From: Rhizobium sullae
GTDB lineage: Bacteria; Pseudomonadota; Alphaproteobacteria; Rhizobiales; Rhizobiaceae
Direction: 5' to 3'
Assembly (NCBI RefSeq): GCF_025200715.1
Contig: NZ_CP104143.1
Location: 1,612,001-1,676,000 of the forward strand
Length of the DNA stretch: 64,000 nucleotides
Positions 9,500 to 19,107 of this stretch are shown here, piece after piece. A program made the translations under genes and the position numbers. The notes beneath the pieces were generated by a model. It was given only the letters and a program-made list of their open reading frames with translations. It searched no databases and was not told the origin of the DNA. How positions within the stretch are numbered: the stretch's first letter is position 1; each line of letters begins with the position of its first letter.

Positions 9500-9617
9500 C
9501 GTGCAACTGTCGTGTATCGCTTCGGAAACGAAGTTCAGCACGTTCACTGATCGGGCGCGGGGTCATTCTCGGGGACGCTCGGCAAGCCGTCCGGCTCGTC
9601 CGGGCGGCTTTTTTTTT
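9500..9617 (+). ncRNA. Candidate small RNA ending in a strong terminator
   Basis: The interval between the PAS gene and the rhomboid gene has no coding sequence but holds two clean RNA structures on the plus strand. One is a CTTCG/CGAAG stem capped by a GAAA tetraloop (9520-9533). The other is a strong intrinsic terminator (9584-9617). No plus-strand gene precedes the terminator, because the upstream PAS gene is on the other strand. A short non-coding transcript starting somewhere before 9520 is therefore the simplest reading. I see no unambiguous promoter, so the 5' end is a guess. Confidence 0.4.
9584..9617 (+). terminator. Orphan intrinsic terminator upstream of the rhomboid gene
   Basis: AAGCCGTCCGG (9584-9594) and CCGGGCGGCTT (9600-9610) pair as an 11-bp stem with one G-U pair and a 5-base loop, followed by T9 (9609-9617). 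No gene precedes it on the plus strand. Confidence 0.8.
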
Positions 9618-9664
9618 GATCCTCGCTCCTGTAAGGCTGGGGCCTCAATCCGGCGAGGACGCAT

Positions 9665-10435
9665 ATGGACGATCACAGGACGGAGCCGGAAACGGCTGAG
9701 GAAATGCCAGTTGAAAAGACCCGGACGCCGGTTTTCAATTTGCCTGGCATCCTGCTGGGGACGCTCTGTCTGCTCGGTGCGATCTATGCGGTCCAGTCGT
9801 TCATCCTCTCCGCAAACGCAGTCGACTGGCTTTTCATCACCTTCGGCTTCATCCCGGTGCGCTACGTGATTCCTTTCTCCGAACAGGGACTGCAATGGCT
9901 CTGGTCGCCGGTGACCTATTCGCTGCTGCACGGCAGCGTGGAGCATATACTCTTCAACGGGCTGTGGCTGATGGCGTTCGGCGCGCCGGTCGTACGACGC
10001 ATCGGTGGCTCGCGCTATGTCATCTTCTGGGTTCTCTCGTCGATCGCCTCCGCAGCGCTTCATGTAGGATTGAACTGGGGCGATCCGACCTTGCTTATCG
10101 GCGCTTCCGGCGTGGTTTCCGGGCTGATGGGAGCCGCCTGCCGCTTTGCGTTTCCGCCAGAACGAAGAGTGCCGCGTCCGGCGCACCTCAATCCGCGGCT
10201 GTCGGTGATCGAATCCTTCCGCAGCCGCACGGTTATCGTGTTCACGCTCTTCTGGATGATCGGCAATGGACTGATCGCGGTCGGCATTCCGCTGATCGGC
10301 GACCCCAACCAGCCGATCGCCTGGGACGCCCATATCGGCGGTTTCATTTTCGGATTCTTTCTCTTCCCGTTCTTCGACAGGAATTTTCCGGCAGAGCCTG
10401 AGGTTTCAGAAGAACCGGATATATTGCAATCTTGA
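9665..10435 (+). CDS. Rhomboid family intramembrane serine protease
   Basis: A 256-residue polytopic inner-membrane protease that cleaves transmembrane substrates. The rhomboid motifs are present: HGSVEHILFN (89-98) with the conserved His and Asn, nucleophile Ser148 in IGASGVVSGL, and catalytic His223 in WDAHIGGFIFGF. At least six hydrophobic helices can be seen. The charged N-terminal 20 residues are cytoplasmic. Substrates are not indicated by context. The next gene downstream encodes a CBS protein. Confidence 0.9.
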   Translation: MDDHRTEPETAEEMPVEKTRTPVFNLPGILLGTLCLLGAIYAVQSFILSANAVDWLFITFGFIPVRYVIPFSEQGLQWLWSPVTYSLLHGSVEHILFNGLWLMAFGAPVVRRIGGSRYVIFWVLSSIASAALHVGLNWGDPTLLIGASGVVSGLMGAACRFAFPPERRVPRPAHLNPRLSVIESFRSRTVIVFTLFWMIGNGLIAVGIPLIGDPNQPIAWDAHIGGFIFGFFLFPFFDRNFPAEPEVSEEPDILQS

Positions 10436-10538
10436 GCTTTGGAGTGCACCATCCGAAGTGATCCGCGTTGGGACGAACAGCCCTTCACAGGTGCCTCGGT
10501 TCAGTTAAGTGTTTCACTTTCGATATGGGAGGTTTCGA

Positions 10539-10973
10539 ATGTCCAACACCGTAAAAGCCATCCTCGACCTGAAGGGCCGCAACGTCGTCACGGCCGGGCA
10601 GAACACGACCGCCGGCGAAGCGGCCAAAGTGCTCAGCAGCCGCAAGATCGGCGCAGTCGTCATCGTCGGCGTGGAGGGCCGTATTGCCGGGATCTTTACC
10701 GAGCGCGACCTCGTCAACGCCGTTGCGAAGTTTGGCAAGGACTGCCTCGATCAGCCGGTTGTCTCGCTGATGACATCCAGGGTCTTCCGCTGCCACGAAG
10801 ACACGACGGTCAACGAGTTGATGGAACTGATGACCAGCCGACGCTTCCGCCACCTACCGGTTGAAACCAATGGAAAGCTCGTCGGAATCGTTTCGATCGG
10901 CGACGTTGTGAAGACGCGCATCGCGGAAGTCGAGCGCGAAGCAGAAGAAATCAAGGCCTATATCGCGGGCTGA
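10539..10973 (+). CDS. CBS-pair domain protein
   Basis: A 144-residue protein made of two CBS motifs (about 8-60 and 75-130) and a short Glu-rich helix. FTERDLVNAV and GIVSIGDVVK are the classic CBS-pair ends; such pairs bind adenine nucleotides and usually act as energy sensors or regulatory modules. Start ATG 10539 follows GGGAGG; an upstream GTG at 10509 is less likely. The solo form gives no clue to its partner. Confidence 0.85.
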   Translation: MSNTVKAILDLKGRNVVTAGQNTTAGEAAKVLSSRKIGAVVIVGVEGRIAGIFTERDLVNAVAKFGKDCLDQPVVSLMTSRVFRCHEDTTVNELMELMTSRRFRHLPVETNGKLVGIVSIGDVVKTRIAEVEREAEEIKAYIAG

Positions 10974-10988
10974 GGTGTTCGCCGGCCG

Positions 10989-11960
10989 TCACACCTGGCT
11001 GGCGAATGCTTCCTGCATCCGCCGGAGTTCGGGAAGCCGCGCCTTGGCTTCCTCGTATCCGCGATCGATCGCTTCGCCGGCCCGATGGAACTCCGAGAGG
11101 CCGATGTCGCTGAGACGCGGATGCAGCGAAATGTCCGGCGGATCGCCGGCAAGGCGCGCCCGCGAAATCCTGTCCTGGATGATATTGAAGGCCTGCACCA
11201 TCACGCCGGTCATTCCGAGGCGCGCGTAAGGTGCTTCCTCCTGCTTCTGCACTTCCTGAAGCGTCAGGCTCGCATTATGCTTGACGACTGCGGACCGGCC
11301 GAAGAGGTCGTAGTTCAAATTGACGGCCACGACGAGCTGCTGTTCGTAGCTGCGGCAGACCGAAACCGGCACCGGATTGACCAGCGCGCCGTCGACCAGG
11401 GTGCGACTGTTGCTGCGAACCGGTTCGAAGATGCCGGGCAAGGCATAGGATGCGCGCAGCGCCGTAATTAGCGAGCCGCTGGAAATCCAGACTTCGTGGC
11501 CGGTGTTCACCTCCGCAGCGACTGCCACGAAAGGACGGTCGAGGTCTTCGACGTTCAGACCTTCGAGATGCTCCTGCATGCGTTTCGTCAGACGCATGCC
11601 GCCGAAAAGTCCGCTGCCGCCGATCGTAAGGTCAAGTAGGCTTGCGATGCGCCGCATCGTCAGTGAACGGGCGAAGGCCTCCAGTTCGTCCAGTTTGCCG
11701 GCAAGGTAGCAGCCGCCGACCAGCGCACCGATTGAGGTTCCGGCGATCATGCCGACTTCGATGCTCGCCTCGTCCAGTGCCCGCAGCACCCCTATATGTG
11801 CCCAGCCGCGCGCAGCACCGCCGCCAAGCGCCAGCGCAATCTTTGCTCTCTTAGGGGGAAGGGTGGACGTCAGAGGAGCTGTCATATCTGGAACTGTCGA
11901 GGCACCGGAACCTGAATCACCTGCTTCAGAGCTCTGACGATGCAAACTCCAGTTCAGCAT
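10989..11960 (-). CDS. Patatin-like phospholipase
   Basis: A 323-residue RssA-type patatin protein, a serine lipid acyl hydrolase. The oxyanion-hole motif GGGAARG (46-52), nucleophile Ser76 in GTSIG and the catalytic aspartate in LVDGALVNP form the Ser-Asp dyad. The first 40 residues are low-complexity and not part of the domain, so a later start is possible. It converges on the CBS gene. Confidence 0.85.
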   Translation of the reverse strand: MLNWSLHRQSSEAGDSGSGASTVPDMTAPLTSTLPPKRAKIALALGGGAARGWAHIGVLRALDEASIEVGMIAGTSIGALVGGCYLAGKLDELEAFARSLTMRRIASLLDLTIGGSGLFGGMRLTKRMQEHLEGLNVEDLDRPFVAVAAEVNTGHEVWISSGSLITALRASYALPGIFEPVRSNSRTLVDGALVNPVPVSVCRSYEQQLVVAVNLNYDLFGRSAVVKHNASLTLQEVQKQEEAPYARLGMTGVMVQAFNIIQDRISRARLAGDPPDISLHPRLSDIGLSEFHRAGEAIDRGYEEAKARLPELRRMQEAFASQV

Positions 11961-12076
11961 GGCGTGCCTCCTCCAGGCATAAAATATTGCGGTTTATTAT
12001 AGTGTCTCCGTTCCTTTCCAAATCGTATACGGCAGCGCTTCCTGTCTCAATAACGAGCAGACAACTGATACGTGCG

Positions 12077-12529
12077 CTACTTTCCGTAGACGTCTTTCGG
12101 GTCGAAATGCCTCTCGTCATCAACGATATCGAGCATTGGTTTCCCGTCGCGAAGCGTCACTGTACGGTAGAAGCAGGAACGGCGACCAGTATGGCACGTC
12201 GCGTCGTGCCCGGCGACCTCTACTTTTAGCCAGATTGCATCCTGATCGCAGTCGGTGCGGATTTCCTTCACGGTCTGAACGTTGCCGGATGTCTCGCCCT
12301 TCATCCAGAGCTTGCCGCGCGACCGGCTGAAATAATGAGCCTTGCCCGTCTGAATCGTCAGCGCCAGCGCCTGCGCGTTCATATGCGCAACCATCAGGAT
12401 CTCGCCATCGTGCACATCGGTGACGATCGCGGTGATCAGGCCTCGATCGTCGAAGCGGGGCGTGAAATCGCCGGCATCTTCCAGCTCGGATTTGTCGTCG
12501 GACGGCGCATTGAATGCAAACGGCATCAT
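12077..12529 (-). CDS. hisI: Phosphoribosyl-AMP cyclohydrolase
   Basis: A 150-residue stand-alone HisI, which opens the adenine ring of phosphoribosyl-AMP in the third step of histidine biosynthesis. The metal-binding and catalytic region is visible in [21 protein letters not shown] and RRSCFYR. There is no HisE fusion, as usual in alphaproteobacteria. It lies just after folE (24-base gap) and in the same direction, so the two are probably cotranscribed. Confidence 0.93.
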   Translation of the reverse strand: MMPFAFNAPSDDKSELEDAGDFTPRFDDRGLITAIVTDVHDGEILMVAHMNAQALALTIQTGKAHYFSRSRGKLWMKGETSGNVQTVKEIRTDCDQDAIWLKVEVAGHDATCHTGRRSCFYRTVTLRDGKPMLDIVDDERHFDPKDVYGK

Positions 12530-12552
12530 TCGGCTCTCTTAGTGGAGCCGTA

Positions 12553-13167
12553 TTAGCGGCTCCGCACCATGGTCATGAATCGCACCTGTTCGGCGGGCTC
12601 GGCTTTGAAGGTCCCGGTAAAGGTTGTCGTCAATGTGGTGGAACCCTGCTTTTGTACACCGCGCATCGCCATGCACATATGTTCGGCTTCGAGCATGACC
12701 GCAACGCCGCGCGGAGCCAGCGTATCGTCGATCGCCTTGGCAATCTGCGCGGTCATGGTTTCCTGTGTCTGCAAACGGCGGCCGTAGATCTCGACGACGC
12801 GGGCGATCTTCGAAAGCCCTAGGACCTTTCCGTCGGGTATATAGGCGACATGCGCCTTGCCGATGATCGGGACCATGTGATGTTCGCAGTGCGAGTAGAA
12901 CGGAATGTCCTTCACGAGAACCATATCGTCGTAGCCGGCAACCTCTTCGAAGGTGCGGCCGAGAACGTCTTCCGCGTCCATGTCGTAGCCGGCGAAAAGT
13001 TCGCGATAGGCTTTGGCAACACGGTTAGGCGTGTCGATCAAGCCTTCGCGCGACGGATCGTCACCAGCCCAGCGAAGCAGAACGCGAATTGCGTCTTCCG
13101 CTTCCTTCTGGCTGGGGCGTTCGGAGTCACGGTTGTTCTGCGGAAAATTCTTTACGATGGCGTCCAT
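12553..13167 (-). CDS. folE: GTP cyclohydrolase I
   Basis: A 204-residue FolE that converts GTP to 7,8-dihydroneopterin triphosphate for folate synthesis. Zinc ligands are visible in [11 protein letters not shown] and [19 protein letters not shown] and RRLQTQE are family signatures. ATG 13167 (MDAIVKNF) is chosen because AGGAGACTTG lies upstream; a further ATG at 13221 would add 18 unconserved residues. It is followed by hisI, an arrangement seen in other Rhizobiales. Confidence 0.93.
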   Translation of the reverse strand: MDAIVKNFPQNNRDSERPSQKEAEDAIRVLLRWAGDDPSREGLIDTPNRVAKAYRELFAGYDMDAEDVLGRTFEEVAGYDDMVLVKDIPFYSHCEHHMVPIIGKAHVAYIPDGKVLGLSKIARVVEIYGRRLQTQETMTAQIAKAIDDTLAPRGVAVMLEAEHMCMAMRGVQKQGSTTLTTTFTGTFKAEPAEQVRFMTMVRSR

Positions 13168-13473
13168 ACTGCTCAAGTCTCCTGGTCCGCGAGTGTGCAG
13201 ACCGTCTTTCGGACTCGCCACTGGTATCCCCTGTCAGGAATGTTGCACCTTTGGCAGGCTCCGGGGCTTTCGGGGCGGCTCATAGCCCGTCCGGCACGGT
13301 TTCCCAATCAAACTTACCCGAGGCCATTGCATTTTCATGGCCTTCGAACGACATACATATAGGAAGACGGCGTCTTCATGTAAGTATGCTAGCACGACAC
13401 GGTGTGTTTTTTGTTTATGATACAATGACCGCCGATATGGGCCGATCCGCGGCAATCTGGAGCGGAATTCATC
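13168..13473. promoter_or_regulatory. Divergent intergenic region between folE and the NifU-like gene
   Basis: About 300 bases without a gene that must carry both divergent promoters. A TATGAT hexamer at 13416-13421 in a T-rich stretch is a possible -10 element for the rightward gene. No riboswitch or clear operator is recognised. Confidence 0.3.
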
Positions 13474-13920
13474 ATGGACGACATCTATAACAGCAAAATC
13501 CTCGAATTTGCAGGCAATATTCCGCTGACAGGCAGCCTTGCCGATGCTGACGCAAGCGCCCAGGCGCATTCGAAACTCTGCGGCTCCAAGGTGCGGATCT
13601 GGCTGAAGATGGATGGCGATACCGTCACGGCTTTTGCCCATGACGTCAAGGCGTGCGCGCTCGGCCAGGCATCGTCCTCGATCATGGCCCGCCACGTGAT
13701 CGGCGCAACGGGTGGCGAACTTCGCAAGGCCCGTGAAGACATGCTCGCGATGCTGAAGGCGGACGGAGAAGGTCCGGAAGGCCGATTCGAGGACATGCGC
13801 TACCTGCGGCCGGTCAAGGACTACAAGGCTCGCCACGCATCCACCATGCTGACTTTCGACGCTGTCGTCGATGCGGTTGGGCAGATCGAAGCGAAGCGCG
13901 CGGAAATGGCGGAGGCGTGA
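13474..13920 (+). CDS. NifU/IscU-N-like iron-sulfur scaffold protein
   Basis: A 148-residue protein of the NifU N-terminal family. Two of the three cluster-binding cysteines of IscU are present: Cys36 in KLCGSK and Cys61 in KACALGQ. At the third position (IscU H-C-S) this protein has RHAST, with Ala122 in place of Cys. Cluster binding would therefore need another ligand, or the protein has a different role. It precedes yidD by 12 bases, so the two are likely an operon. It does not sit in a suf or isc cluster here. Confidence 0.75.
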   Translation: MDDIYNSKILEFAGNIPLTGSLADADASAQAHSKLCGSKVRIWLKMDGDTVTAFAHDVKACALGQASSSIMARHVIGATGGELRKAREDMLAMLKADGEGPEGRFEDMRYLRPVKDYKARHASTMLTFDAVVDAVGQIEAKRAEMAEA

Positions 13921-13932
13921 GCGGCGTAAGCG

Positions 13933-14325
13933 ATGTGCGAATTCTGCTCGACAAGCCACGATAAGGACGAAGGCGGCGCGGCAGCTTCGCAAAGAAAGCC
14001 TTTGCGGTTTTCCCGAAACTATACCGGCCCTTTCCGCAAGACCCCCGATCGCCTGCTCGGCATGGGAATTATCCGGCTTTATCAGCTGACCTTGTCCGGC
14101 TTCATCGGCAATTCATGCCGGCATATTCCGACATGCTCCGAATATGGCTACGAGGCGATCGCACGCCACGGCCTCTGGGCCGGCGGCTGGATGACCGTCT
14201 TCCGCGTCGGGCGCTGCGGGCCGGGCGGAACGAGCGGTCTTGATCCCGTACCTGAAAGGCTGGAGCAGCGCCTTCATTGGTGGACGCCGTGGCGCTATTT
14301 CGCGCTCGGACGGAAAATGGGCTGA
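13933..14325 (+). CDS. yidD: Membrane protein insertion efficiency factor YidD
   Basis: A 130-residue member of the YidD family, a small amphipathic membrane-associated protein that assists YidC insertion. The diagnostic stretch with IRLYQLTLSGFIG, CRHIPTCSEYGYEAI and RCGPGGTSGLDPVP is intact. The N-terminal 40 residues (CEFCST...) are longer than in E. coli YidD and contain an extra CxxC, as in several rhizobial versions. It lies between the NifU-like and DUF1697 genes in a tight same-strand series. Confidence 0.88.
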   Translation: MCEFCSTSHDKDEGGAAASQRKPLRFSRNYTGPFRKTPDRLLGMGIIRLYQLTLSGFIGNSCRHIPTCSEYGYEAIARHGLWAGGWMTVFRVGRCGPGGTSGLDPVPERLEQRLHWWTPWRYFALGRKMG

Positions 14326-14335
14326 CGGCACGCCG

Positions 14336-14872
14336 ATGCCACATAAGATCGCCTATGTCGCGCTCCTTCACAGCATTGTGCTCGCGCCCGGACGCAGGGT
14401 CGTGATGTCCGATCTTCGCGACATGGCGGCGGCTCTCGGCTACCGCAACCCGCGCACGCTGGTTTCGACCGGCAATATCGTCTTTGAAGCAGACAATGCA
14501 CCACTCGGCGACATCGAGGCGAAGCTTGAAACTGCCTTCAAATCGAAGTTCGGCAAGCCCGTCGATATCATCGTCCGCAAGGGCGAGGACTGGTTGAGGC
14601 TGGCGAACTCCAATCCATTTCCGGATGGCGATGGCAGCCAAGTGATCGTCCGCGTCATGCGCAAGCCGCTCGAACGGCCCGCTCTCGACGCGCTTCAGAA
14701 GTACGTCGAGGCCAACCAGCGTTTGGCGCTTACCGATGGCGATCTCTGGATCGATTTCGCCGGCAAACCCAGCGAATGGAAGCTGCTGTCGGCGCTCACC
14801 ACCAAGCGCATGGGCGCCGGCACGCTGCGCAATTGGAACACGGTGCGTGGCCTTGCCGAAATGATCGGCTGA
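14336..14872 (+). CDS. DUF1697 family protein
   Basis: A 178-residue cytoplasmic protein. The family signature runs from YVALLHSIVLAPGRRV through LGYRNPRTLVSTGNIVF to a C-terminal KRMGAGTLRNWNTV. The function of DUF1697 is not established. ATG 14336 (MPHKIAYVALL) fits the family N-terminus; longer frames reach back into yidD and are not supported. It starts 11 bases after yidD and may share its transcript. Confidence 0.85.
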   Translation: MPHKIAYVALLHSIVLAPGRRVVMSDLRDMAAALGYRNPRTLVSTGNIVFEADNAPLGDIEAKLETAFKSKFGKPVDIIVRKGEDWLRLANSNPFPDGDGSQVIVRVMRKPLERPALDALQKYVEANQRLALTDGDLWIDFAGKPSEWKLLSALTTKRMGAGTLRNWNTVRGLAEMIG

Positions 14873-14995
14873 ACAGGGTCTGCCTTTACTCAAACGCCAA
14901 ATCTCGGTATCAGGCGGCAGCGCGTTCGTGCGGACGAAGCGCTTCATTGCAACCACCCGCATTCGTTGGCGGGACTGGACAAGGAGAATATCGAT

Positions 14996-16999
14996 ATGTC
15001 CCAATCCGTTTCTCTGACTTTCCCCGATGGCAATCAACGCAACTTCGACACCGGCACGACCGGCCGCGACGTTGCCGAATCCATTTCCAAGTCGCTTGCC
15101 AAGAAGGCCGTCGCCATTGCGATCGATGGCACCGTGCGCGACCTTTCCGATCCCGTGACGACGGGCAAGATCGAGATCATCACCCGTAACGACGCGCGCG
15201 CGCTGGAACTCATCCGCCACGACGCAGCACACGTCATGGCGGAAGCCGTGCAGGAGCTTTGGCCCGGTACGCAGGTGACGATCGGCCCGGTGATCGAGAA
15301 CGGCTTCTACTACGACTTCGCCAAGAACGAGCCCTTCACGCTGGACGATCTGCCGAAGATCGAAAAGAAGATGAAGGAGATCATCGCCCGCAACGCGCCC
15401 TTCACCAAGCAGGTCTGGTCGCGCGAGAAGGCGAAGGAAGTGTTTGCCGCCAAGGGCGAGCAGTACAAGGTTGAACTCGTCGATGCGATTCCGGAAGGCC
15501 AGGATCTGAAGATCTACTATCAGGGCGACTGGTTCGACCTTTGCCGCGGCCCGCACATGGCATCGACCGGTCAGATCGGCTCGGCTTTCAAGCTGTTGAA
15601 GGTTGCAGGCGCCTATTGGCGCGGTGACAGCAACAATCCGATGCTCTCCCGTATCTATGGCACGGCCTTTGCCGAGCAGTCCGAACTCGACAACTACCTT
15701 CACATGCTTGCTGAAGCCGAGAAGCGCGACCATCGCCGCCTCGGCCGTGAAATGGACCTGTTCCATTTCCAGGAAGAGGGCCCGGGCGTCGTTTTCTGGC
15801 ATGGCAAGGGCTGGCGCATCTTCCAGGCGCTGGTGGCCTATATGCGCCGGCGTCTGGCCGCTGACTATCAGGAAGTCAACGCGCCGCAGGTTCTCGATAC
15901 CTCGCTCTGGGAGACCTCTGGGCACTGGGGTTGGTACCAGGAGAACATGTTCGCGGTGAAATCGGCGCATTCGCTGACGCATCCAGATGACAAGGAAGCC
16001 GACACCCGCATCTTCGCCCTGAAGCCGATGAACTGCCCGGGTCATGTGCTGATCTTCAAGCATGGCCTGAAGTCCTATCGCGAACTGCCGATCCGTCTTG
16101 CGGAATTCGGCACGGTGCATCGCTACGAACCGTCCGGTGCGCTGCACGGCCTCATGCGCGTGCGCGGCTTCACGCAGGACGACGCGCACATCTTCTGCAC
16201 CGACGAGCAGATGGCCGCTGAGTGCCTGAAGATCAACGACCTGATCCTCTCGGTCTACAAGGACTTTGGCTTCGACGAGATCACCATCAAACTCTCCACG
16301 CGCCCGGACAAGCGCGTCGGTTCGGATGAACTCTGGGATCGCGCCGAGAGCGTCATGATGGACGTGCTCACCACGATCCAGCAGCAGTCGAACGACATCA
16401 AGACCGGCATTCTGCCGGGTGAGGGCGCGTTCTACGGTCCGAAGTTCGAATATACGCTGAAGGACGCGATCGGCCGCGAATGGCAGTGCGGCACCACGCA
16501 GGTCGACTTCAACCTGCCGGAACGCTTCGGGGCCTTCTATATCGACAGCAATTCGGAGAAGACGCAGCCGGTGATGATCCACCGCGCCATCTGCGGTTCT
16601 ATGGAACGCTTCCTCGGCATCCTGATCGAGAATTTCGCGGGCCATCTGCCGCTCTGGGTTTCGCCACTGCAGGTCGTGGTCGCAACGATCACCTCGGAAG
16701 CGGACGGCTATGGCGCGGAAGTTGCCGAAGCGCTACGTGAGGCAGGGCTCAACGTCGAGACCGACTTCCGTAACGAGAAGATCAACTACAAGATCCGCGA
16801 ACATTCCGTTACGAAAGTTCCCGTGATCATCGTCTGCGGCAGGAAGGAAGCCGAAGAGCGCACCGTCAACATCCGCCGCCTCGGCAGCCAGGAGCAGACC
16901 TCGATGCCGCTTGCCGAGGCGATCGAGAGCCTTGCTTGGGAAGCGACGCCGCCGGATATCCGCCGCAAGATCGAAGCCAAGAAGGCGATGGCTGCCTGA
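14996..16999 (+). CDS. thrS: Threonyl-tRNA synthetase
   Basis: A 667-residue class II synthetase that charges tRNA-Thr. Domains in order: TGS (about 1-62), the editing domain with [10 protein letters not shown], the catalytic core with MNCPGH and other class II motifs, and the C-terminal anticodon-binding domain starting near [14 protein letters not shown] 14996 follows AAGGAG at 14981-14986; an upstream TTG is not needed. Length and all domains are complete. Confidence 0.97.
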   Translation: MSQSVSLTFPDGNQRNFDTGTTGRDVAESISKSLAKKAVAIAIDGTVRDLSDPVTTGKIEIITRNDARALELIRHDAAHVMAEAVQELWPGTQVTIGPVIENGFYYDFAKNEPFTLDDLPKIEKKMKEIIARNAPFTKQVWSREKAKEVFAAKGEQYKVELVDAIPEGQDLKIYYQGDWFDLCRGPHMASTGQIGSAFKLLKVAGAYWRGDSNNPMLSRIYGTAFAEQSELDNYLHMLAEAEKRDHRRLGREMDLFHFQEEGPGVVFWHGKGWRIFQALVAYMRRRLAADYQEVNAPQVLDTSLWETSGHWGWYQENMFAVKSAHSLTHPDDKEADTRIFALKPMNCPGHVLIFKHGLKSYRELPIRLAEFGTVHRYEPSGALHGLMRVRGFTQDDAHIFCTDEQMAAECLKINDLILSVYKDFGFDEITIKLSTRPDKRVGSDELWDRAESVMMDVLTTIQQQSNDIKTGILPGEGAFYGPKFEYTLKDAIGREWQCGTTQVDFNLPERFGAFYIDSNSEKTQPVMIHRAICGSMERFLGILIENFAGHLPLWVSPLQVVVATITSEADGYGAEVAEALREAGLNVETDFRNEKINYKIREHSVTKVPVIIVCGRKEAEERTVNIRRLGSQEQTSMPLAEAIESLAWEATPPDIRRKIEAKKAMAA

Positions 17000-17067
17000 T
17001 TTCTGTCAGACGGCTGTCATCGCTTTGAAATATAGCCGTCCGGTCTTTTACGAGAGGCTGGGCGGCT

Positions 17068-17895
17068 TTGCGATTCAAACAGCTATCTTATGCGAGCGAA
17101 AGCGATTCGCGTCTCAAGCGCTGGCTGATCCGCTCGATCGAGGGGCTCTCCGGGCGCGACCGTTACGTGCGGCTCTACGCTATCTGGCGCAGCGATATCG
17201 TTCCAACGCGCGAGCGCGTCTTCGGCAAACTGCTCGATCTCCTTGACGTGCGCCTTGACATCAATGGCGCGTGGCCGCCGGAAACGGCCGCAGACCGGCC
17301 GCTCGTCATCGTCGCCAACCATCCGTTCGGTATTGGAGACGGCATTGCCGTGCTGGCTCTTGCCGAACAGCTTGGACGACCATTTCGCGTTCTCATACAC
17401 AACGAATTGCTCAAGGTTCCGGAAATGGCGGCCTATTCGCTTCCGATATCCTTCGATGAGACGAAAGAGGCCATCGCCCTCAACATGGAGACGCGCCAGG
17501 CGGCGGTCCGGCTTCTGAAGGAGGGCGTTGCCGTCATCATCTTCCCAGGCGGCGGCGTCGCCACCGCAAAAAACGGCTTCGGCCGGGCCGAAGATCTGCC
17601 CTGGAAGATGTTTCCTGCCAAGCTCGTCCAGGCGGCCGGTGCCAGCGTTCTGCCAATCTATTTCGAAGGCCAGAACGGGCGGCTCTTCCATATCGTCAGC
17701 CGCTTCTCGCCGACGCTCCGCCTCTCACTGCTGATCCGCGAATTCCGCCGGCTATCGGGCAAGACGATTGTCGCGCGTGCGGGCCAGGTACTGCCTTATG
17801 AAAAACTGCGAAGGAACGACCGCAAGGATCTGCTGGCGGCGCTTTACGATGCAGTCTTTTCGTTGGATTTCGGCACCAAACGAAAGCGCGTCTGA
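17068..17895 (+). CDS. Lysophospholipid acyltransferase family protein
   Basis: A 275-residue PlsC-like acyltransferase. The acceptor motif is NHPFGIGDG, in which His and Asp are separated by five residues, as in the hemolysin/OlsB-like branch, instead of the HX4D of classical PlsC. IIFPGGGVAT is the second conserved block. The probable start is TTG 17068 after GAGAGG; no in-frame ATG gives a better N-terminus. It could take part in phospholipid or ornithine-lipid acylation; the substrate is not determined. Confidence 0.75.
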   Translation: MRFKQLSYASESDSRLKRWLIRSIEGLSGRDRYVRLYAIWRSDIVPTRERVFGKLLDLLDVRLDINGAWPPETAADRPLVIVANHPFGIGDGIAVLALAEQLGRPFRVLIHNELLKVPEMAAYSLPISFDETKEAIALNMETRQAAVRLLKEGVAVIIFPGGGVATAKNGFGRAEDLPWKMFPAKLVQAAGASVLPIYFEGQNGRLFHIVSRFSPTLRLSLLIREFRRLSGKTIVARAGQVLPYEKLRRNDRKDLLAALYDAVFSLDFGTKRKRV

Positions 17896-17897
17896 AT

Positions 17898-18995
17898 TCA
17901 ATCGGCGTCGGCGCCTGCCGTGCCGTTGCCCGGCAGCAGTTGCTCGTAGGAAGGCAACGGCGCCGGTGCGGAATTCTGCGGCTCGCCGGCGGCTGATGGC
18001 TGCGGTTCCTGCTGCAGCGTCGTCGCGGCGCTTGCCGGCTCCTGCGGCTGCTCGTTCTTCATCAGCACTTCGACATCGGTATTCTTGCCCGCCTCGACCT
18101 TGAAGTCGCGTTGATAGATCTTGTCCTTGTTGCGCGCGACGGCGGAATATTCGCCTTCGGCCAGAACCATCGTCGGAAAAGCGCTGACGCTTTCGCCGAC
18201 GCTGTCGCCCGCGGCCGTCAGGATCGACCAGGCCGTATCGGCGATCGCTTCGCCACCGGCTTCGGAAACCAGCTTGAAGGTGATCTGCGCCGCGCGGTGC
18301 TGGATGGTCGCTTCCGTGAGCCCTCCGGCTTCCACCTGTATATCGGCGCGGATGACGGCGTTGACGTCGCCATATTCGGAAACGATGTGATAGGTGCCGG
18401 CATTCAGCCTGACGACGGTGTTCGGCGAGACGTCTGCCGTCACCAATCCGCGCTCGCCGTCATCACGGACTTCCGACGAGTAGATGGAGAAGCGCAGCTG
18501 ATCCGGGCGGATGCGAACGTCGGAGCCGGAAATCGCGTTGAGCAGCAGACCGCCCGCATCGAGCACCATCACTTGCTTGTCAAGCTTGCCGCTGTCGGGA
18601 ACATTCACCTTGCGTGTGACGCCGGCGCGGCCGAAGGAGACGTTCACCAGATAGTCGCCCGGCGCCAGCTGGAAAGCCGCCGACCCGCCGCGCGCGCTCG
18701 CCACCAGCGGCAGCTTGCCGTCGCCGCCGGCGATCGGGCTGAACACGTACCAGGAGAGGCCGTCTTCCAGCGGCTCGCCGTCGGCCGTCAGCTTCGCCTC
18801 GATCTCGACCTCCTGCAACGCGACTCCTTGAGGCGCGCTGCCGGGGGCGATGAACGCGTTGAGCTTCGGCATTTTTGCCGTCGTATCGAGCTGCTTAAAC
18901 TCCTTGAACGCGTCCTGCGCGCCTGCGCCGAAAGGCAGCGAAGCCGCCAGAACAAGTGCAAAGGCCATACGCGCAAAAGGCAAAATGCCGAGCAT
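17898..18995 (-). CDS. Exported hypothetical protein with repeated beta domains
   Basis: A 365-residue protein with a signal peptide (MLGILPFARMAFALVLAASLPFGAGAQ). ATG 18995 is chosen because AGGAAAGAC lies just upstream. The mature part consists of repeated beta-sandwich-like blocks, each with a DYLVNVS / TYHIVSEYGD / EYSAVARNKD type strand followed by an acidic turn, suggesting three or four carboxypeptidase-regulatory-like or Ig-like domains. The tail is Pro/Gln/Ala-rich. I cannot assign a function; it is probably periplasmic. Confidence 0.65.
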   Translation of the reverse strand: MLGILPFARMAFALVLAASLPFGAGAQDAFKEFKQLDTTAKMPKLNAFIAPGSAPQGVALQEVEIEAKLTADGEPLEDGLSWYVFSPIAGGDGKLPLVASARGGSAAFQLAPGDYLVNVSFGRAGVTRKVNVPDSGKLDKQVMVLDAGGLLLNAISGSDVRIRPDQLRFSIYSSEVRDDGERGLVTADVSPNTVVRLNAGTYHIVSEYGDVNAVIRADIQVEAGGLTEATIQHRAAQITFKLVSEAGGEAIADTAWSILTAAGDSVGESVSAFPTMVLAEGEYSAVARNKDKIYQRDFKVEAGKNTDVEVLMKNEQPQEPASAATTLQQEPQPSAAGEPQNSAPAPLPSYEQLLPGNGTAGADAD

Positions 18996-19107
18996 GTCTT
19001 TCCTGAACAGATTGACTTCTGAAATCACAGAGGCCACTTCAAGACCAACGCGATGGCAAATTCAAGACCCATCCCTACCGCTGTCATGAAAATGAAAGTT
19101 TCCCCGC

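Noticed and set aside
14102..16645. Very long leftward open frame opposite yidD and thrS
   Set aside because: It is the complementary-strand shadow of a G+C-rich gene; thrS is unmistakable on the other strand.
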